A DNA stretch of 64,000 nt from Fratercula arctica (lineage: Eukaryota > Chordata > Aves > Charadriiformes > Alcidae), in NCBI GenBank assembly GCA_947846985.1, contig CANTUZ010000001.1, forward strand, positions 182,480,955-182,544,954, given 5' to 3'. Within the stretch, counting starts at the first letter, position 1. The number at the start of each line of letters is the position of its first letter. Positions 1-12,600 of the stretch are shown in pieces. The position numbers and the translations under genes are program-made. Under the pieces are notes generated by a model. That model searched no databases. It was not told the DNA's origin and saw nothing but the letters and a program-made list of their open reading frames with translations.

Positions 1-1690
1 TTCATCAAAAGTCGAATTCAAACGCCAGCCTTTGTGTGACTCTATCAAGTTGGGTGTCTGAGCTCTGCGTGAGCTGTAAAGGGAGTCAGATGTAGAAGAT
101 CTCCTGGACTACTGCCTCCAGTCTCCCCTAACTGCCTCGCTGTACCAGTTTCTGTAAACTGATAAGGTTCTGGCTTAACAGCATATTTGGGTAGATGGAT
201 GGCTGTTCCAGAAAGGTATAGCTCTTCTGGTTAGGAACCTTCTAATTTCCAGTTGAAGTAATCTGTGTCACAACATGGCACTGGCACTTATCTTTGCTGG
301 GGGTTCCCCACCTGGCACATTTGAGGACCACGTTTGTATTCTCCACAGGCACACCACATATTGTGTCATCCGGTAATCATATAGTCCGTTCTCAGCTCTT
401 TTTTCAAAGTTTCCTGCTTGGGGAAAAAGTATGAGTCCTGAAGTGCCTGACCTCACCTTTTTGAGTTATTCAGATTCATCCCATTTCTATTATTCCAGTC
501 CTGAAGCTTATCCAATTCTTCCTGTATACTGTCCTCCTCCACGTTCACACTACATATTGCATTATCAGAAAATTTCATGAGCACAGTACTACTTTTTCTG
601 CCAAAGTTGTTAAAAATGTTAAATAGGATCAGTCCCTAGACACATCTTGGAAGAACTCCACTAGTAACTTCCTTTCAGTTTGGTATTTCTCCTTTCAACA
701 TGATCTTTAATTTTTTTCCACCTCACAATTCTTCTGCTAATCCAAATTTTCTCCAGTTTAACGAGCAATTTCCTATGCAGCCCTGTGTCTAAAGCTTTCC
801 TGGTAACTGAGTTGCATCTCACTCTCTTACTAATAAAAATAATTTGTCGGGTTATTCGGACTAATCTACTCTCGCTAAAGTGAATGACATTTCATGTCAC
901 TTCCATCTTCATGTCCTTATCTGTTTTTTCCTCCAATGTGTATTTTGAATTTTCACATATTCTTGAAGCCAGACCTGTGGTTGCCCAGGCTTTTCCTCTT
1001 TTTTACTTAAGTTCGATCCAATGCCTGCTTTTTCAAGGAAGAGCTATCATCTCTGGTAAACACATTCAAAATCCTTGTTAGCAGACTCACATTTTCTTAA
1101 ACGAGTTCTTTCATAGTTCTTCTAGGATGTGCCTCCACAGCAAGCTGACTCAGTCGCATTAATCTCTTTAGAGCTTGGCGTCCACCTTAGATGTGGTTTA
1201 TTCCATTTCCATTTTCATATTCCCATTAGCAACACAGTCTTGTTTAACATCATCATCCCTGTTGAAAACTGAGCCAAAGTATTCATCTTGGGGCCATATC
1301 TGTATTATCCCTAACTTCATCACCATCTTTGCTGTGCAGTGGCTATAAATCATCTTTTTGTTTGTGTGGCTAAAATAATCTCTATTTGATTTAGCTGTGT
1401 TTGAAAAATCCAAGTTAGCTTGTCTTTTGGCAATTCTCATTTTATCCATACATTTCCTGACCTCTAAGACTTAATCGCATCAGCTGAACATTACTCTCTT
1501 TTTCCATTCTTCATAGGATGTCTACTCATTCTGAATAGGTTATTTTTGAGCTGGGTAGTCGTCCAGCTTGGTCTAGATCCCTTCCCTTGATTTCAGTAGA
1601 GGCCCCAGGGAAATGTTGTACCTTTGTCATTCAGAAACTCCAGCTCTTTTACATTCAAGTCCATGAGTTTCCCAGTTCAGTGAACTGCAT
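1..1690 (-). mobile_element. Ancient CR1-clade LINE relic (turtle/crocodile-like CR1), antisense, decayed
   Basis: Read on the minus strand, this stretch follows the layout of a CR1-clade LINE ORF2. A piece of the linker between endonuclease and reverse transcriptase (RT) lies at 1198-1449, including EYFGSVFNRD at 1255-1284. RT blocks follow: LLVKLEK at about 742-768, an LFNIF block at about 601-632, a decayed catalytic box at 558-575 reading KFSDNA where the family has FADD, and LDKLQDWNNRNG at about 462-515. Sequence resembling the reptilian CR1 3' untranslated region lies at about 229-248 and 76-107. Many stops and frameshifts interrupt it, and the part between about 260 and 450 does not match what I expect, so there is probably an internal deletion. 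The catalytic aspartates are lost, so it cannot be active. The 5' limit near 1690 is approximate and the 3' end may lie just outside the window. Family membership is recognition, not alignment. Confidence 0.72.
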
Positions 1691-3240
1691 TTTTAAAACT
1701 GAAAATGGTAGCTTCACTTTCAAGTAGAACTATCTGTTTTTATCTTTACATTTAATTTAAAATTAATCAAGCCAAGGTCTCTTGGTCCTCGGTTTCTTGT
1801 ACAATCCATTCTCCTCCGGTGTCCAAAGTAGTAATGCAAACTGCATCTAATTGAATGATCTGTATCTGGTTTAAATTTTATTTGGTGAAAGAGACTGTCA
1901 GCTATTTGGGATACTAAAAGACTCTGACAGCAGTGCAATTCTTTGTAATACTTATAACTCTAATGGTACTGCAGAGATTTCTATGTAGAATCTGAGCTGG
2001 TATAGATCTGTGTTACTCTGCTGAATCTAGTTGAGCTACACCAATTTAAGCAAATTCTTTGTCATGACAAACCAGACACATGACAAGCGCGGCACACTGG
2101 TTTAAACTGCAGAGCTTGCTGAACTGCCTCATTCTCTGCAAGCTTTCACATCCCAGAAAGACGTTTTATGGCACCATTTATAAGTCTCATCCCCTAGAGC
2201 ATCAAATGAGGACACTCCTATCACTCCTGCTGCCATTGAAAGAGCATCTCACATAATTTATTGCCTTTCATTTGCTTGCAAAAAAGCAAGGAAGTTTCAT
2301 TAAGTAGGTGGGAGAAGCTGAAGGCCCTTTTCACACTCACATGTTTTCTCTTTGTTGCTGTTTGTACAGGTGCAGTGAAAAAGGCTCAGAGGGCGTATTC
2401 ATAAAGACAGGACCTGAGAAATGCCACTTTAAATTGTTTGAAATCAAAGGTTTTGGTAGCTCATAAACAGGGAGCTATTTTTTACTTAGGACTGCAAATC
2501 TAAATATAAGGAGCCACCCTCATGTACAAATATATTCAACACACACATGTAACTATTATTAATATAGCCTGCCCTCTTGGATTGTGAGAGCAGGCCCTTT
2601 TCATTTATGTTCACTGAGAATTTCAATACCAAAAAAGAAAAGAAAAAAAAATGATTCTCTTAATCAGCCAGCACATTTGTTAGTTGAAATAAAAGTATCC
2701 AATGAGGATGTCAGGAAGCCTGTACTCCATCCAAACTGACCAATTAAATGCTTGCTGTAAGCATACTTCCAGACTAGCATCTGGAAATCTTAAATGAACA
2801 GAGATAGACATAGACACCCTTACACTCTGGGAAATAATTAAAGTTGGAATAAGAAAACGTTTGTGGACCAGATCATCAGCTGGTATAAATCAGCACAGCT
2901 CTAGTCATTCCAAAAAAGCAATGCCAGTTTATTCTAGAGTTAAAGTGCTAGCTGGCTCCTGTAGCTTTCCTTTGTGATTAATTTCGGCGCAATCATTTGC
3001 TGGAACATGCTTTTGGACCAAGCTTCCTGAAGCATTACTTTTACAAATCTCTTGCGTGCTCTTGGATGGCTGCCTGTAGCACGCCCTTCTGTATTAGGCC
3101 TGCTTTTCTCCAACAGAGAGCTCAAGGTTTGGGATCTTTTTATGTCCTTAGGACAGTTAATGTTGGTATTTTCCACTCCTTGCGTACCACAAGCTCACAT
3201 CGAATTTCAGAGGGGAAATCCAACCTCATGATTGTGCAGA
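1691..3240. other. AT-rich non-coding stretch, no gene seen
   Basis: I see no gene-like frame, splice-bounded exon or recognisable repeat here. An A-rich run lies near 2625-2651. The part just above 1690 could be further 5' sequence of the LINE on its left, but I cannot match it. Confidence 0.5.
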
Positions 3241-3900
3241 AGTAGACACAGGGCTACCACAAGGTGCCTCTGGCTGCCAGTGCAATTTTGCCCCGGCTGG
3301 CACCCACCCACACGAGACCCCAGGAGCACCATGGCACCTGAGGAGCCACCATGGCACAGACCAGTACAACCAACACTCTTACACCATCCTTTTTGCAAAC
3401 CACCGTAGGAGGTCCCCAGAGCTGGAGTCTTCTGCTAGGAGAAGGTACACAGGGGGCTGTGTCAACTTTCCACTGGTGTCTCGGACCTGCCACATTTCCC
3501 TCCCTGAATGCAGCACTCCCAATAAGCTCCCTCCCACCAGGACCTCAAGTGCTGCACCTGGCCTCCTACCCGCCCTGGCAAACCCAGCAGCACCCAATCT
3601 GGGACATCACAGATGGTGAGAGAAGCCGCCGCACTGTCCTGTAGCTGGAGAAGTGTCACCATGAGAGGGTGCACGCTCAAAGCCCCCTCTCTGGAGCATA
3701 TGGCTTCACCTTGCAGCCTCGTGCCCGAGCACTCTGTGGCAGGATGCAGCCAGGTCCTCCCTCGAAGAAGACAATTCTTGAGAAACTGGTCCAAGGGCAT
3801 GCTTCACGGACGTCGTGCATCTCCCCAGCCACTCCATGCAGCCACGGATGGCACATTTTCTTTTCCATGTACTGACCACAGAAAAAAAAGGGCAAATTAC
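3241..3900. other. GC-rich pocket with overlapping chance frames
   Basis: GC content rises clearly against both flanks. Because stop codons are rarer in such sequence, at least eight overlapping frames of 63-112 codons stay open on both strands. None has a recognisable domain and none dominates. I read this as a compositional pocket, possibly an old GC-rich repeat or regulatory sequence, and not as a gene. Confidence 0.45.
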
Positions 3901-4689
3901 TTAAAACATTGCCTGTTCATTTATACGTTGCAATTAAGCACACTTTGAAAACACAGAGACACTTGTGAGTTAGCTTGCCACAGCCTGTGCTGCCCTTCCC
4001 CTTCTTCCCCAGCTCTCTCCTCTCTTCCTCCCCAGTGCCAGCCAGAACCCACGAACACATGAAGAAATGTAGGGAACTTATTTGTACAAGGCCATGACTT
4101 ATTTCAAGACTATGGTAGCTCTTAAAATATTCTCCAGCATTATTCCTCAGATGAAGATGGTATTGCTCCTGCAGGAAGGAGGGCTTACAAGAGAGTTCAG
4201 GACCGCAGCCTGCTGTTTAGATGGCAGCAGCTCAGTTGTCCTTGGTCACCCACAGACAGATCATATTCTCCATTACAGGGGATAAGTACAAGGCTGTACA
4301 GCCTACACGTGTTCAAAGACACCAGGGACTTGCTAAGATCCCTTAAGTGTCTACAGAGACTTGTTTCCTTCAGGGCACTGGACTAAGCGCAGATATGTGC
4401 AGTCTTCTCCTGCTTATGAGGAACTGAGCTTCTGTGATGTTGGGGGGCTGCACATTAAGAAATGAGCAAAAAGGAGACTTCACCACACATCACCTACGAG
4501 CAGCACAAGACCACCATGATTTTCAGCACTCAGAAAGACACAGAAGGCTGTCTTTTCAGTGTTATCCATGCTCCCTCTGTGGCAGCAACTTGCAGAATCA
4601 CTTTTTCTGGGTGCTTTGGTTTGGGTTTCCAGGTCCTGATTTGCAGAAGATTAAATATTCATTTGGTTTTGAAATCTCCAGATTTGATA
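3901..4689. other. Non-coding stretch, no gene seen
   Basis: Only short frames without recognisable domains occur here. It directly precedes a plus-strand CR1 3' end, but I cannot trace CR1 ORF2 sequence upstream of about 4690. Confidence 0.45.
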
Positions 4690-4820
4690 CTTCAGATCTC
4701 ACTGGATATGACCCCAAGAGACCTGACCTGGTTTCAAAGTTGGGTATAACTTCAAAATTGGCCCTGCTTTGAGAGGGGGGTGGATCAGATGGTGCCTTCT
4801 GACCAGAATTATTCTCAGAC
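4690..4820 (+). mobile_element. CR1 LINE, 3'-terminal fragment, sense orientation
   Basis: The segment reads like the last 130 bases of an avian CR1. A GGCCCTGCTTTGAG block sits at 4760-4773, a G-run followed by TGGATCAGATGGT at about 4775-4793, and GCCTTCTGACCAGAATTATT at about 4793-4812, ending in the ATTCT-type terminus. Avian CR1 copies end in just this order: a 'ctgctttgagcagggggttgga' block, then 'agatgat', then 'cccttccaacc', then an ATTCTATGA-like tail. The copy is diverged and severely 5' truncated, as is usual for CR1. It is the only clear plus-strand CR1 in the window. A single short block could mislead, so confidence is moderate. Confidence 0.6.
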
Positions 4821-7800
4821 TGCAGCTGCCACTGCAGTCACTAGGAGCTCTGCCTTGAGCAGACAAGTGTTCCAAAAAATCATAGAGTTTTCTGCTCAGC
4901 ACCCACGATCATTTGGAATTTTTGAAAATAATTTAAACTGCATCTATAAAATGGAGCGAATAATGCCAACACAATTCACAGTGAGGGGTTAAAGATTACT
5001 TATGAATCGCTCAGGTATTATTTTTATAAGCATTAGAAAAGACTCTGAGGAAATCAGCAATTTGCTACTCAGACCAGAGCTCGGATAATGTAAAGGGACA
5101 GAGCTCCTCACGGAATCGTGATGCTTAAACACAAGGCTGAAAACTCACTCATTAGGCACTGTCTCTTCTGTGTTGCTCCTTTGAAGCGTGGCTTCTGTGC
5201 AGAAGGTAGTATGTCTTCGTGTAATTAAAACCTCTAGCAAGCTTTACTTTTTTATTCTGCACTTATTAACATTTATCTTTTGAAAATTATGATTTGTCAG
5301 GTCATTCCAATCAACTAGATATAATTTTACATCAATATGGAAACAGCCATTTTTTTGGTATTGCCCTGTTTGGTCAAAGTTAAGCTTTAAGGTTATGAAA
5401 ATGGAGGTCTGTAAGCTTACAATTACAGCAGATGCCTTGAGTCTGAATCAGTCAGTGACTAGTATTGGCAGGATACTATGAAAGCAGAAGAAAATGCTAT
5501 GGAGTATATACACACACATGTATCTGGGTGAAATCTATTTCACTCGGCAATTAATCAGATTAAGAAGTCTATTGAAGTAACTGGGATTTCATTTAACGCA
5601 TTTCTCATGGGTAACTACTAACTGTGATAGCAGAAACAAGCCTTCAAGACGAAAAATAGAAAGCATTCCTATTACAAGTTTTGCTCGAAGCTCAGAAAAC
5701 AAAAGGCTGTGAGAACAAGGGAATGGGAGCCTAATGAAAACGTCTCTCTTTGCCTCTCTCCCTGCAATGCCATGCTGAGAAGCAGCACTTAACTTTCTCC
5801 GACACACAGAAATCTTTGTGCTTGACAGATAGAGCAGGAGATAAAAAGGATACAAAGCATCTGGCTTTCCAATACGTACGTGGGATGATGATTTAAATTA
5901 CAAAGTTTGAAGAATTTGGCACTTAGCAAACTTGAACCTTGCCCAGATTCTTTTTTTTTTTCCCTCAATAATAAGTTTAGAAAACATGAAAAAAAGAAAT
6001 ATTTTCCCCTGTAACGGAGCGTATAAACAACATCTGCACTTTCGAATAAGTTCAAAACACCTTTGGAATGAAAGGTTTTTCTCTTTGAACAGGGAAGAAA
6101 CGTGTCCAGCGTGCTCCAGCAGAGGGAAAGTCTCACAGATATTGAGCCGTCTGGTTCCATTGTAAGGTTGCTGGCAGAGACCCTGTGGCAGGATTGACGT
6201 TGCATTAATTACCAGGCCCATGGGCCCTCCGACCCCGCTCCACCATGAGACGTACTGGCAACGGATCTGAGGAACGCTGGCATTATCTCAATCCTGAGGA
6301 CCTGAAGGCAAATTGTCACCTGAACTGCAGGTAAAGTGGAACATTGCAGTGCGCTGATAAAATACAGATTTCTCTGGCATTCAGACTGTCTGGGAGATAA
6401 CTGTTTCATGTACTCCAAACTTCATTGCTAATATCTGACTTTAACCAACATGGTTACAGAAAAGACAGACTTTCTGAAGTATTTTGGTTTGCTAATATTC
6501 GCAATACTAATAATATTTTAATAATAGAGATATATTATCAGATATGGATTCTCCTTCTTATGAGTTGACAGTGGCCCCCATTCTTATTTATGCATTCCTC
6601 AGTAGGAGAAAGTACCATTGATATGAGAGTATTATGGCATACACTCCAAAACAGTGCTGGGCCCACACAGAGTTGTGGTCCACATTAATTTTCCCGTCTT
6701 CCGGGGTAAAGAGAGAACAGTACATCACACTTATATCAGCCGGCATTTTTTAGCAACTAGTCCTTTCAGATGCCTTATTTCAGCTGGCTTCATTTGAATT
6801 GCACTGCACCAGCTCACAGACATTTGGAGGACTAACATCATCAGTTCCCTGCAAGTTCTTTAAGGCTGTCTCAGTTTGCACACTAAAAAGTTAAGCTCTC
6901 ACTCGTTTCACTGTGATCACTAATTGATTCATTCCTGTCTTGCTTGATTGCATTGCCATTTTAGCTCAAAAATGAGACGTAATAGCTAAGAAGATGGGAG
7001 CCATCAAATGACTTTTTAACCAGCACCAGTTCCTTTGGTTATCAACTTTGACTATAAAACAGTGACAGGCAAAGCCACTGGTCTTCTTTATGAACATGAA
7101 GAGCTGCTGAATTTGGCATCCTCTCACTATAAACGCTAGAATAAGAGACCAGATACCTGAAATCCAAAGAAACACCATTTGCAATCAATAAGCAACAGTA
7201 AAAGGAAAATTTCTAGCTCAGTCTATAGGTAATCGTTTAATCCAGGTGGCATTTAAACCAATATTTGGCCTTGACAATTATTCCCACAGAGTGATTGTGC
7301 AGGCATTAGGGGTTTTAACAATGTTTATATAAACAACGTGAAATGCAAGATAAATAACTTAATAATTACATATCGGTTTTAAAGATACAAGTAAATTGTT
7401 TAAGTCTTTCAAATCAAAGTTGTACTGGATTGCAGCTTTATATGTAGTCAAAATAAAGATTTGTGGAATATGGGGGGGTTTGTGGCTTGTAGATCTATTT
7501 TAAAATATTTTTAAAAATAAAGCATCCCATGATTAGCCCTTTCAATTACTGCATCACATAGTATTTTTTACAGACTCTAATTATATCTTAGATTAAAATT
7601 CAAAACACCTGCTCTTGTGGATTGCACTAATTTCAGCCTCGAGTATTTTGATACAAAGAGCTATAATCAGTGAGAACCAAATGATTTCCTATTCTCTGTA
7701 CCACACCTTCTCAGCTGAGTACAGCTAGAGATCTCCATTTCCTTCTTATTTTTTCTGTTATGATTATTACATCTTTTCTTAAAAGATGTCTTTTTAAGGC

Positions 7801-8105
7801 TGAAAGATGTAGTATTTTTACTTTTACTTAAATCAGGTGGGACGTTTAAGGCAGGTATTAGCTTTTAAAATAACAGTCATTTTGATTTTAAAGAGCAGAT
7901 TAATAGTGCAGCTTTCTTCTGCTAGTTTCCCTTTTCGTTTCAGTGTAGCTAATATAAATACTTTGATCCTGGCTTTTAAGAAAACTGCTCTTTAAAAACC
8001 CTGTAATTTGAGTTCAGGGATGTAAATGGGAACACATACTTACTTGAAAGACAGTTTTTGATGTCCTTGGTTCTCTGTTATTATTCATGCACTTCTCTAC
8101 ACTTT
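4821..8105. other. AT-rich non-coding stretch, no gene seen
   Basis: The longest frame is about 138 codons on the minus strand near 5789-6205. It has no recognisable domain and is rich in residues typical of translated AT-rich spacer. A T-run lies near 5949-5962. I see no exon structure or known repeat. Confidence 0.5.
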
Positions 8106-8180
8106 AGGGGTGTGATCCAAAGTCCACGGAGTCAATGGGAAGACTCACAGATTTCACTGGACTTTGGATCAGGCTCTAAA
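8106..8180. repeat. Palindromic amniote repeat relic (MITE-like)
   Basis: TGATCCAAAGTCCA at 8113-8126 is followed, after a 31-base spacer, by its exact reverse complement at 8158-8171. The spacer contains GTCAATGGGAAGACT. I recognise this arrangement (a 'gatccaaag' arm, 'tcaatgggaagactc' centre, 'ctttggatcaggc' arm) as a short interspersed sequence found often in reptile and bird DNA, probably from a non-autonomous DNA transposon. The arms are seen directly. The family assignment is from memory and I give no family name. Confidence 0.6.
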
Positions 8181-9540
8181 TATTGTATGAAGAAAAAAGG
8201 AAATAGTTGAATTGTCCATGTTGATTCTATCACAGTAAAATAAGGGTATCTTTAACGGCATTTACTTTTTGATGAGCGTAAGATGGATTCTGTTTTTACC
8301 CTGGTTTTAAGCCAATAGGACAACACTATAGGACACAATGGGACAAAAAAGAGCCACGGTAGGGCACTGAATCAGGCCCATCACAGCCCTCCGAGCCCCT
8401 CCAAAAGCAATTCAGTTACTCTGAATTTTATGCAATGATCTACTTTCAAATAACTCTGTCCGCTGAAGCTGTGGGGGTGGCCTGGCAGTTTTGCACCAGA
8501 GCTGCTTATTTTGTTTCTCCCCCATGCTGTGCTGTAACTTGCCACTTTGCCGTGTTGCAATGGGTAGGTTTCTGAAGGCCTGTGAAAAACCACCTGGCTT
8601 TTGCTCCAGACCATATTAATGCAATGAAAACAGATTTAATGTCATGTCACATCAGAGTTAGAACAATCTTTTTAGAAATTCAGCATTTCTATATCCTGTG
8701 CTCCTCATTAATTAGCTGTGAATGTATTTATTGATGTTTTTCCTTCCCTTTTCCATGTCATGTATTAGAGAGGTAGGAAAGGTAAGTTCTTTGTGGAAAA
8801 ATTCAGGCCTTCCACATGACAAAATGACATGTGTATCTGGCATGCATGAAACTCTCTTAGTTTTGCCTAAACGCTCTACAAAATTTGTGCCTGAGTGTTG
8901 TACAGTGAGCTTTACATCACCTGTGGACAACTCTTCTGCATTAAGATAAGTGATAACACGGACCAGAGATATTCACCAGCATCTCACAGACAAGCCTAGT
9001 AGCTCGGATTAATCCCATGCACTGGGCTTTTCTGTGTTCAGTGTTTCCCAGAAGTTTTATACCCTACTTTTCATCTCTGCTTGGATGCAGAGAGCCAACT
9101 GTGGTCTGTGACTGTCGTGGGAGAAGGAGACTGTCTCTGCATGGGTGGGAAGAACCAGGCAGCTGCATGGAGGCACCGAGATGGGTCTGTGGCATTGGCC
9201 CCGCACTCCCTGCTCTGGAAGCACCTCACCTCCCCGCTGAGGATGCACAGCGCGGTGCCCCAGATAATAAGCTGGTCTTAATAAGGGTAAATTTGGGTCA
9301 AGGATCAGGTTTTTTTTCTGCTGTCCAGAGTTTCCAGTCTTGCAGGTATCTCAGGACGATTGAAGCTGGCTGTGTACATCCCTGCCAGTCTGCAGACTGA
9401 TGTAGAGCAGAGCGCAGCTGCCAGCACCGAGAAAGCCTTGTACCCGTAAGGAGAAAAGCAATTAACACCAGTGGCCCTAGGAACAGAACAAGTGATGCAA
9501 GTTTTGTGCATAGGAGCCAGGGCCTTGGTTCATAAAGTCT
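8181..9540. other. Non-coding stretch, no gene seen
   Basis: There are short frames only, including a 127-codon plus frame at 9017-9400 in a locally GC-richer part. No domain, exon boundary pair or known repeat was recognised. Confidence 0.45.
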
Positions 9541-9544
9541 CACC

Positions 9545-9695
9545 TCTCTGCGTGGTAGACACAAGAAACTCAGTTTCTCCCTAAAGGAGCTAAAGGGCTG
9601 AGTCAACCCTGCTGAGATTTAAACCGGCAGTTCCAGAGAGTCTAGGTGTTTCAAACGTGGTGCTTACACCACTAAACCACCTCTTCAGCTCTATT
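9545..9695 (-). mobile_element. Probable tRNA-derived SINE relic
   Basis: On the minus strand, TGGTTTAGTGG (complement of 9669-9679) matches the RNA polymerase III A box. GGTTTAAATCTC (complement of 9614-9625) matches the B box apart from usual substitutions. They are about 45 bases apart in the correct order. The pattern GGTTTAGTGGTGTAAGCACC resembles the D-arm region of a tRNA. It continues on the minus strand into a non-tRNA body with GACTCAGCCCTTTAGC and an ACTGAGTTTC stretch, as tRNA-headed SINEs do. It is too diverged for a functional tRNA gene: acceptor and T stems do not pair convincingly. Which SINE family it belongs to is unclear. Confidence 0.5.
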
Positions 9696-12600
9696 CAGCT
9701 GCTGCTACTGTTATCAAAATAAACCACATGTTGCAAATCTATTTATTATGGGTTTATGCTTCATTAGATGTGAAAGGCTTTTTTAAAGCAATACAAAATC
9801 TTGTGGTAGTCAAACTCCTTTAATTTTTTAACTACACAGCATGTGCATTATCCGCTTTTGTTTAAAAAAACCCCAACATTTTTTCCATAAGAGAAATTAA
9901 AATGCAACTGATGTTTTTAATTTGAAATTTACTGCCGCTATGAAAGTCTGCCTACCACCTAGTAAGTGGAAACATTAGTAAGTTAAAAAGATAATGACAT
10001 AGATGTTATTCAAAGGAATAAATAAATCAAAGCTGTGCACAAGCAGTAAGTGTCTTCTTTCTGACAGGAGTCCTCAGAGAGCGATACTATGGCATTTTCC
10101 AGAATTAAATTGCATTATTATAAGAGCTTTAAATTAAGCTCCTAACCATGACCTTTAAACACGGTGATTGCCATTATGCCTGCTGAGGAGGTTGTGGAGG
10201 GTTTGGAAACCCTGTGCAAGATTGATGGGTTGTAATACGTAATCAAGTATAGGTTCATTTAGCACAGCTGTTGAACAGAGGGCCTAACGCCGGGTTATCA
10301 CGGGGAGTGCCCTCTCTTCTCTTCCAGACAAATCAGAGTTAGCAGTGGGAGGCAGGGCTTGTTAGAGCTAGGGAAAACAACACGGTGTCTTGCTGATGGG
10401 GCTGGAAGAGGACGTGGAGTTTAACAGCCACGCATCTCCTTTGGAAAGTGACCACAAATGAAATGTCCCCCGGGTGCTCGAGAAAAACCACACATTGACA
10501 AAAGAAAGCAACTGTTGTATAGTTTTTGTCTGAACATATCTCTATGGGTACAACTCAAAAGAAAAACTATCCCAAAGACGGTTAAAGATAATAAATCAAA
10601 AATGCAGTGGAATTACATTCATATAAACCAGGTAAAACCTCATAGAGTGCATACTTAAAACAAAAATACATGTTAAAAAATCAGTAAATTCCTTAAACAA
10701 GAGGTAAAAAAAAAAAAAATTTCTCACTGTTCATAACATTCTGTTAAAAACACTTTAAACAAATTCTATTCTCTAAGGTACTTCCTGACATGTATACTTG
10801 TATCTTACACCTTACATCTTATAGACTGTCATATACCTATGTTATATGTTATATTATTATCTTCAAGCATTAAAAAATGAAACACTCTGGAGAAATAAAA
10901 CAAAGCCCCTATGTACTGTGTGGTTATGAAGTGTCAATTCTGCAAATGCACTAATACAACCTCTCCTGAAGCTTGCGAATTCTCATCATGGAAACCAAGG
11001 CTTCGGGTCTGTGCAGAAAGCAGAGATCTCAGAGGGGCTGACTTGTCTCATGAAAGTCCCACCTCTCCTAGTGGGCCAGGCAGGACAGCCAGCATCCTGA
11101 CTCAGATGACTCTCCAAACCACCGTTACAGTAAGTCAAGGCCCAAATAATCTCTTTTGTACTATCTGTGCTGAAAACAAGCAGCATGGACTGTAGGACCT
11201 GCTTCTGGCGTGCAGAGGGATGACATTTCTCTGGAGTATCCAACTTTCCAGGGATGCTGTCGCTTGTTCTCCTCTGCAGGAACTGCAGCTGAGGGCTCAG
11301 TGCCAGGGGCTCATGCCTGGAGACTTCCCATCACCCAGTCCTGCCCCAGGCTTGGAAACCATCCCTGCTGTCAGGTCCACTCATCAAACACAAGTGTAGC
11401 CTGAGCCCACAGTTTATTAAATGCACCAAAACCTCTTCTGATACTTCCCACAAATGTTTGTTGTGTCCAGGACTGCAATTTAAGCAGCCAAGATGCAGTG
11501 TGACAGCTGATTTTGGCAGACGTGTGACAGGTTTTCAAGTGGCTTAACCAACATAAATATACTGTACTGATAATATTGCGATATACTGTATCAATAATAT
11601 TCTATTTATTTTTTTATTAGTTCAATTTCTAATCATGCGATCAAGTAAAGGTAAGCAAAGCCTGAAGCATCAGTTTCATATTTTAACACTGTGTTAGGCC
11701 AAAAATTCCAAGATGTTCACTGAGTTTTTGGACTAAAAAAAGGCTGAGCTCCAGATTCACATGGCCTACCATCCCGCGTAAGCTCTCCTTCCTACTTACC
11801 CAAGCAGCTTTGAAGGCTGAAACCCAGCCAGCAAAAAAAATGTGTAATTTAAACTCTGTGAATCTGGACTTCTGTGAAGATTACAGAAATGAGAACTAAA
11901 AATGTTCATAGGTTAAGTTGTATTTGTCAAGGGAGGTTGTGTCCAACCACATCGATAATTCGTACTATAGGATTATCATATTTTCAGGATTTTTTTTTTA
12001 TAACCATCACTAGTTTTCTGTAAGAAACACCATTATTTAAATATACAACTGGCTGCACATCTTTTGTCTTCTAGTTCCTCACAACTGTGCGAAAAAGTAA
12101 GGTTTTTTCTATCAGAAGTCACTATAGTATTGGTTACAAGATGTATAATAGCCCCGTCCCAGTCTCAGCTGCTCTCATTCTTTTCCTCTTGTATCAGTCA
12201 TGATCTGACAGAGCTCTTGGGGTCCTTTATCTCTGACCTGTGGGATAAATTTTAGGAAACCTAGACGTACTTCTTTCTGCCTGTTCCACTGACCTCTTTG
12301 GCAAGCAGGAATTTGCTTTTGTAAGGGTGTTCTGCTGGAAGGGGTCTGCACAGATTCTTCACTTCTCATTCCCCCATCACCAACATTTTGTCACAGCATT
12401 TTTCTCCAGGCTTCTTCTTTTCTTAATTTGCCTTTTTTAGTATTATTTCACCAGTGGTGCAAATTGAGACATTAAACCCTGAGGTCTGTTTAGGTGTGTA
12501 TCCAAGGCAAACTCTAAGACAAGCACTACAATCTTCTCCCTCCTGATTTCTGCATTTCACAACAGCTTGCTTTATGTGCAGCCAAGTGTTACTTGTCTCT

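Noticed and set aside
5789..6205. 138-codon minus-strand frame
   Set aside because: No domain, composition of translated spacer, overlapping rival frames, no splice or promoter context.
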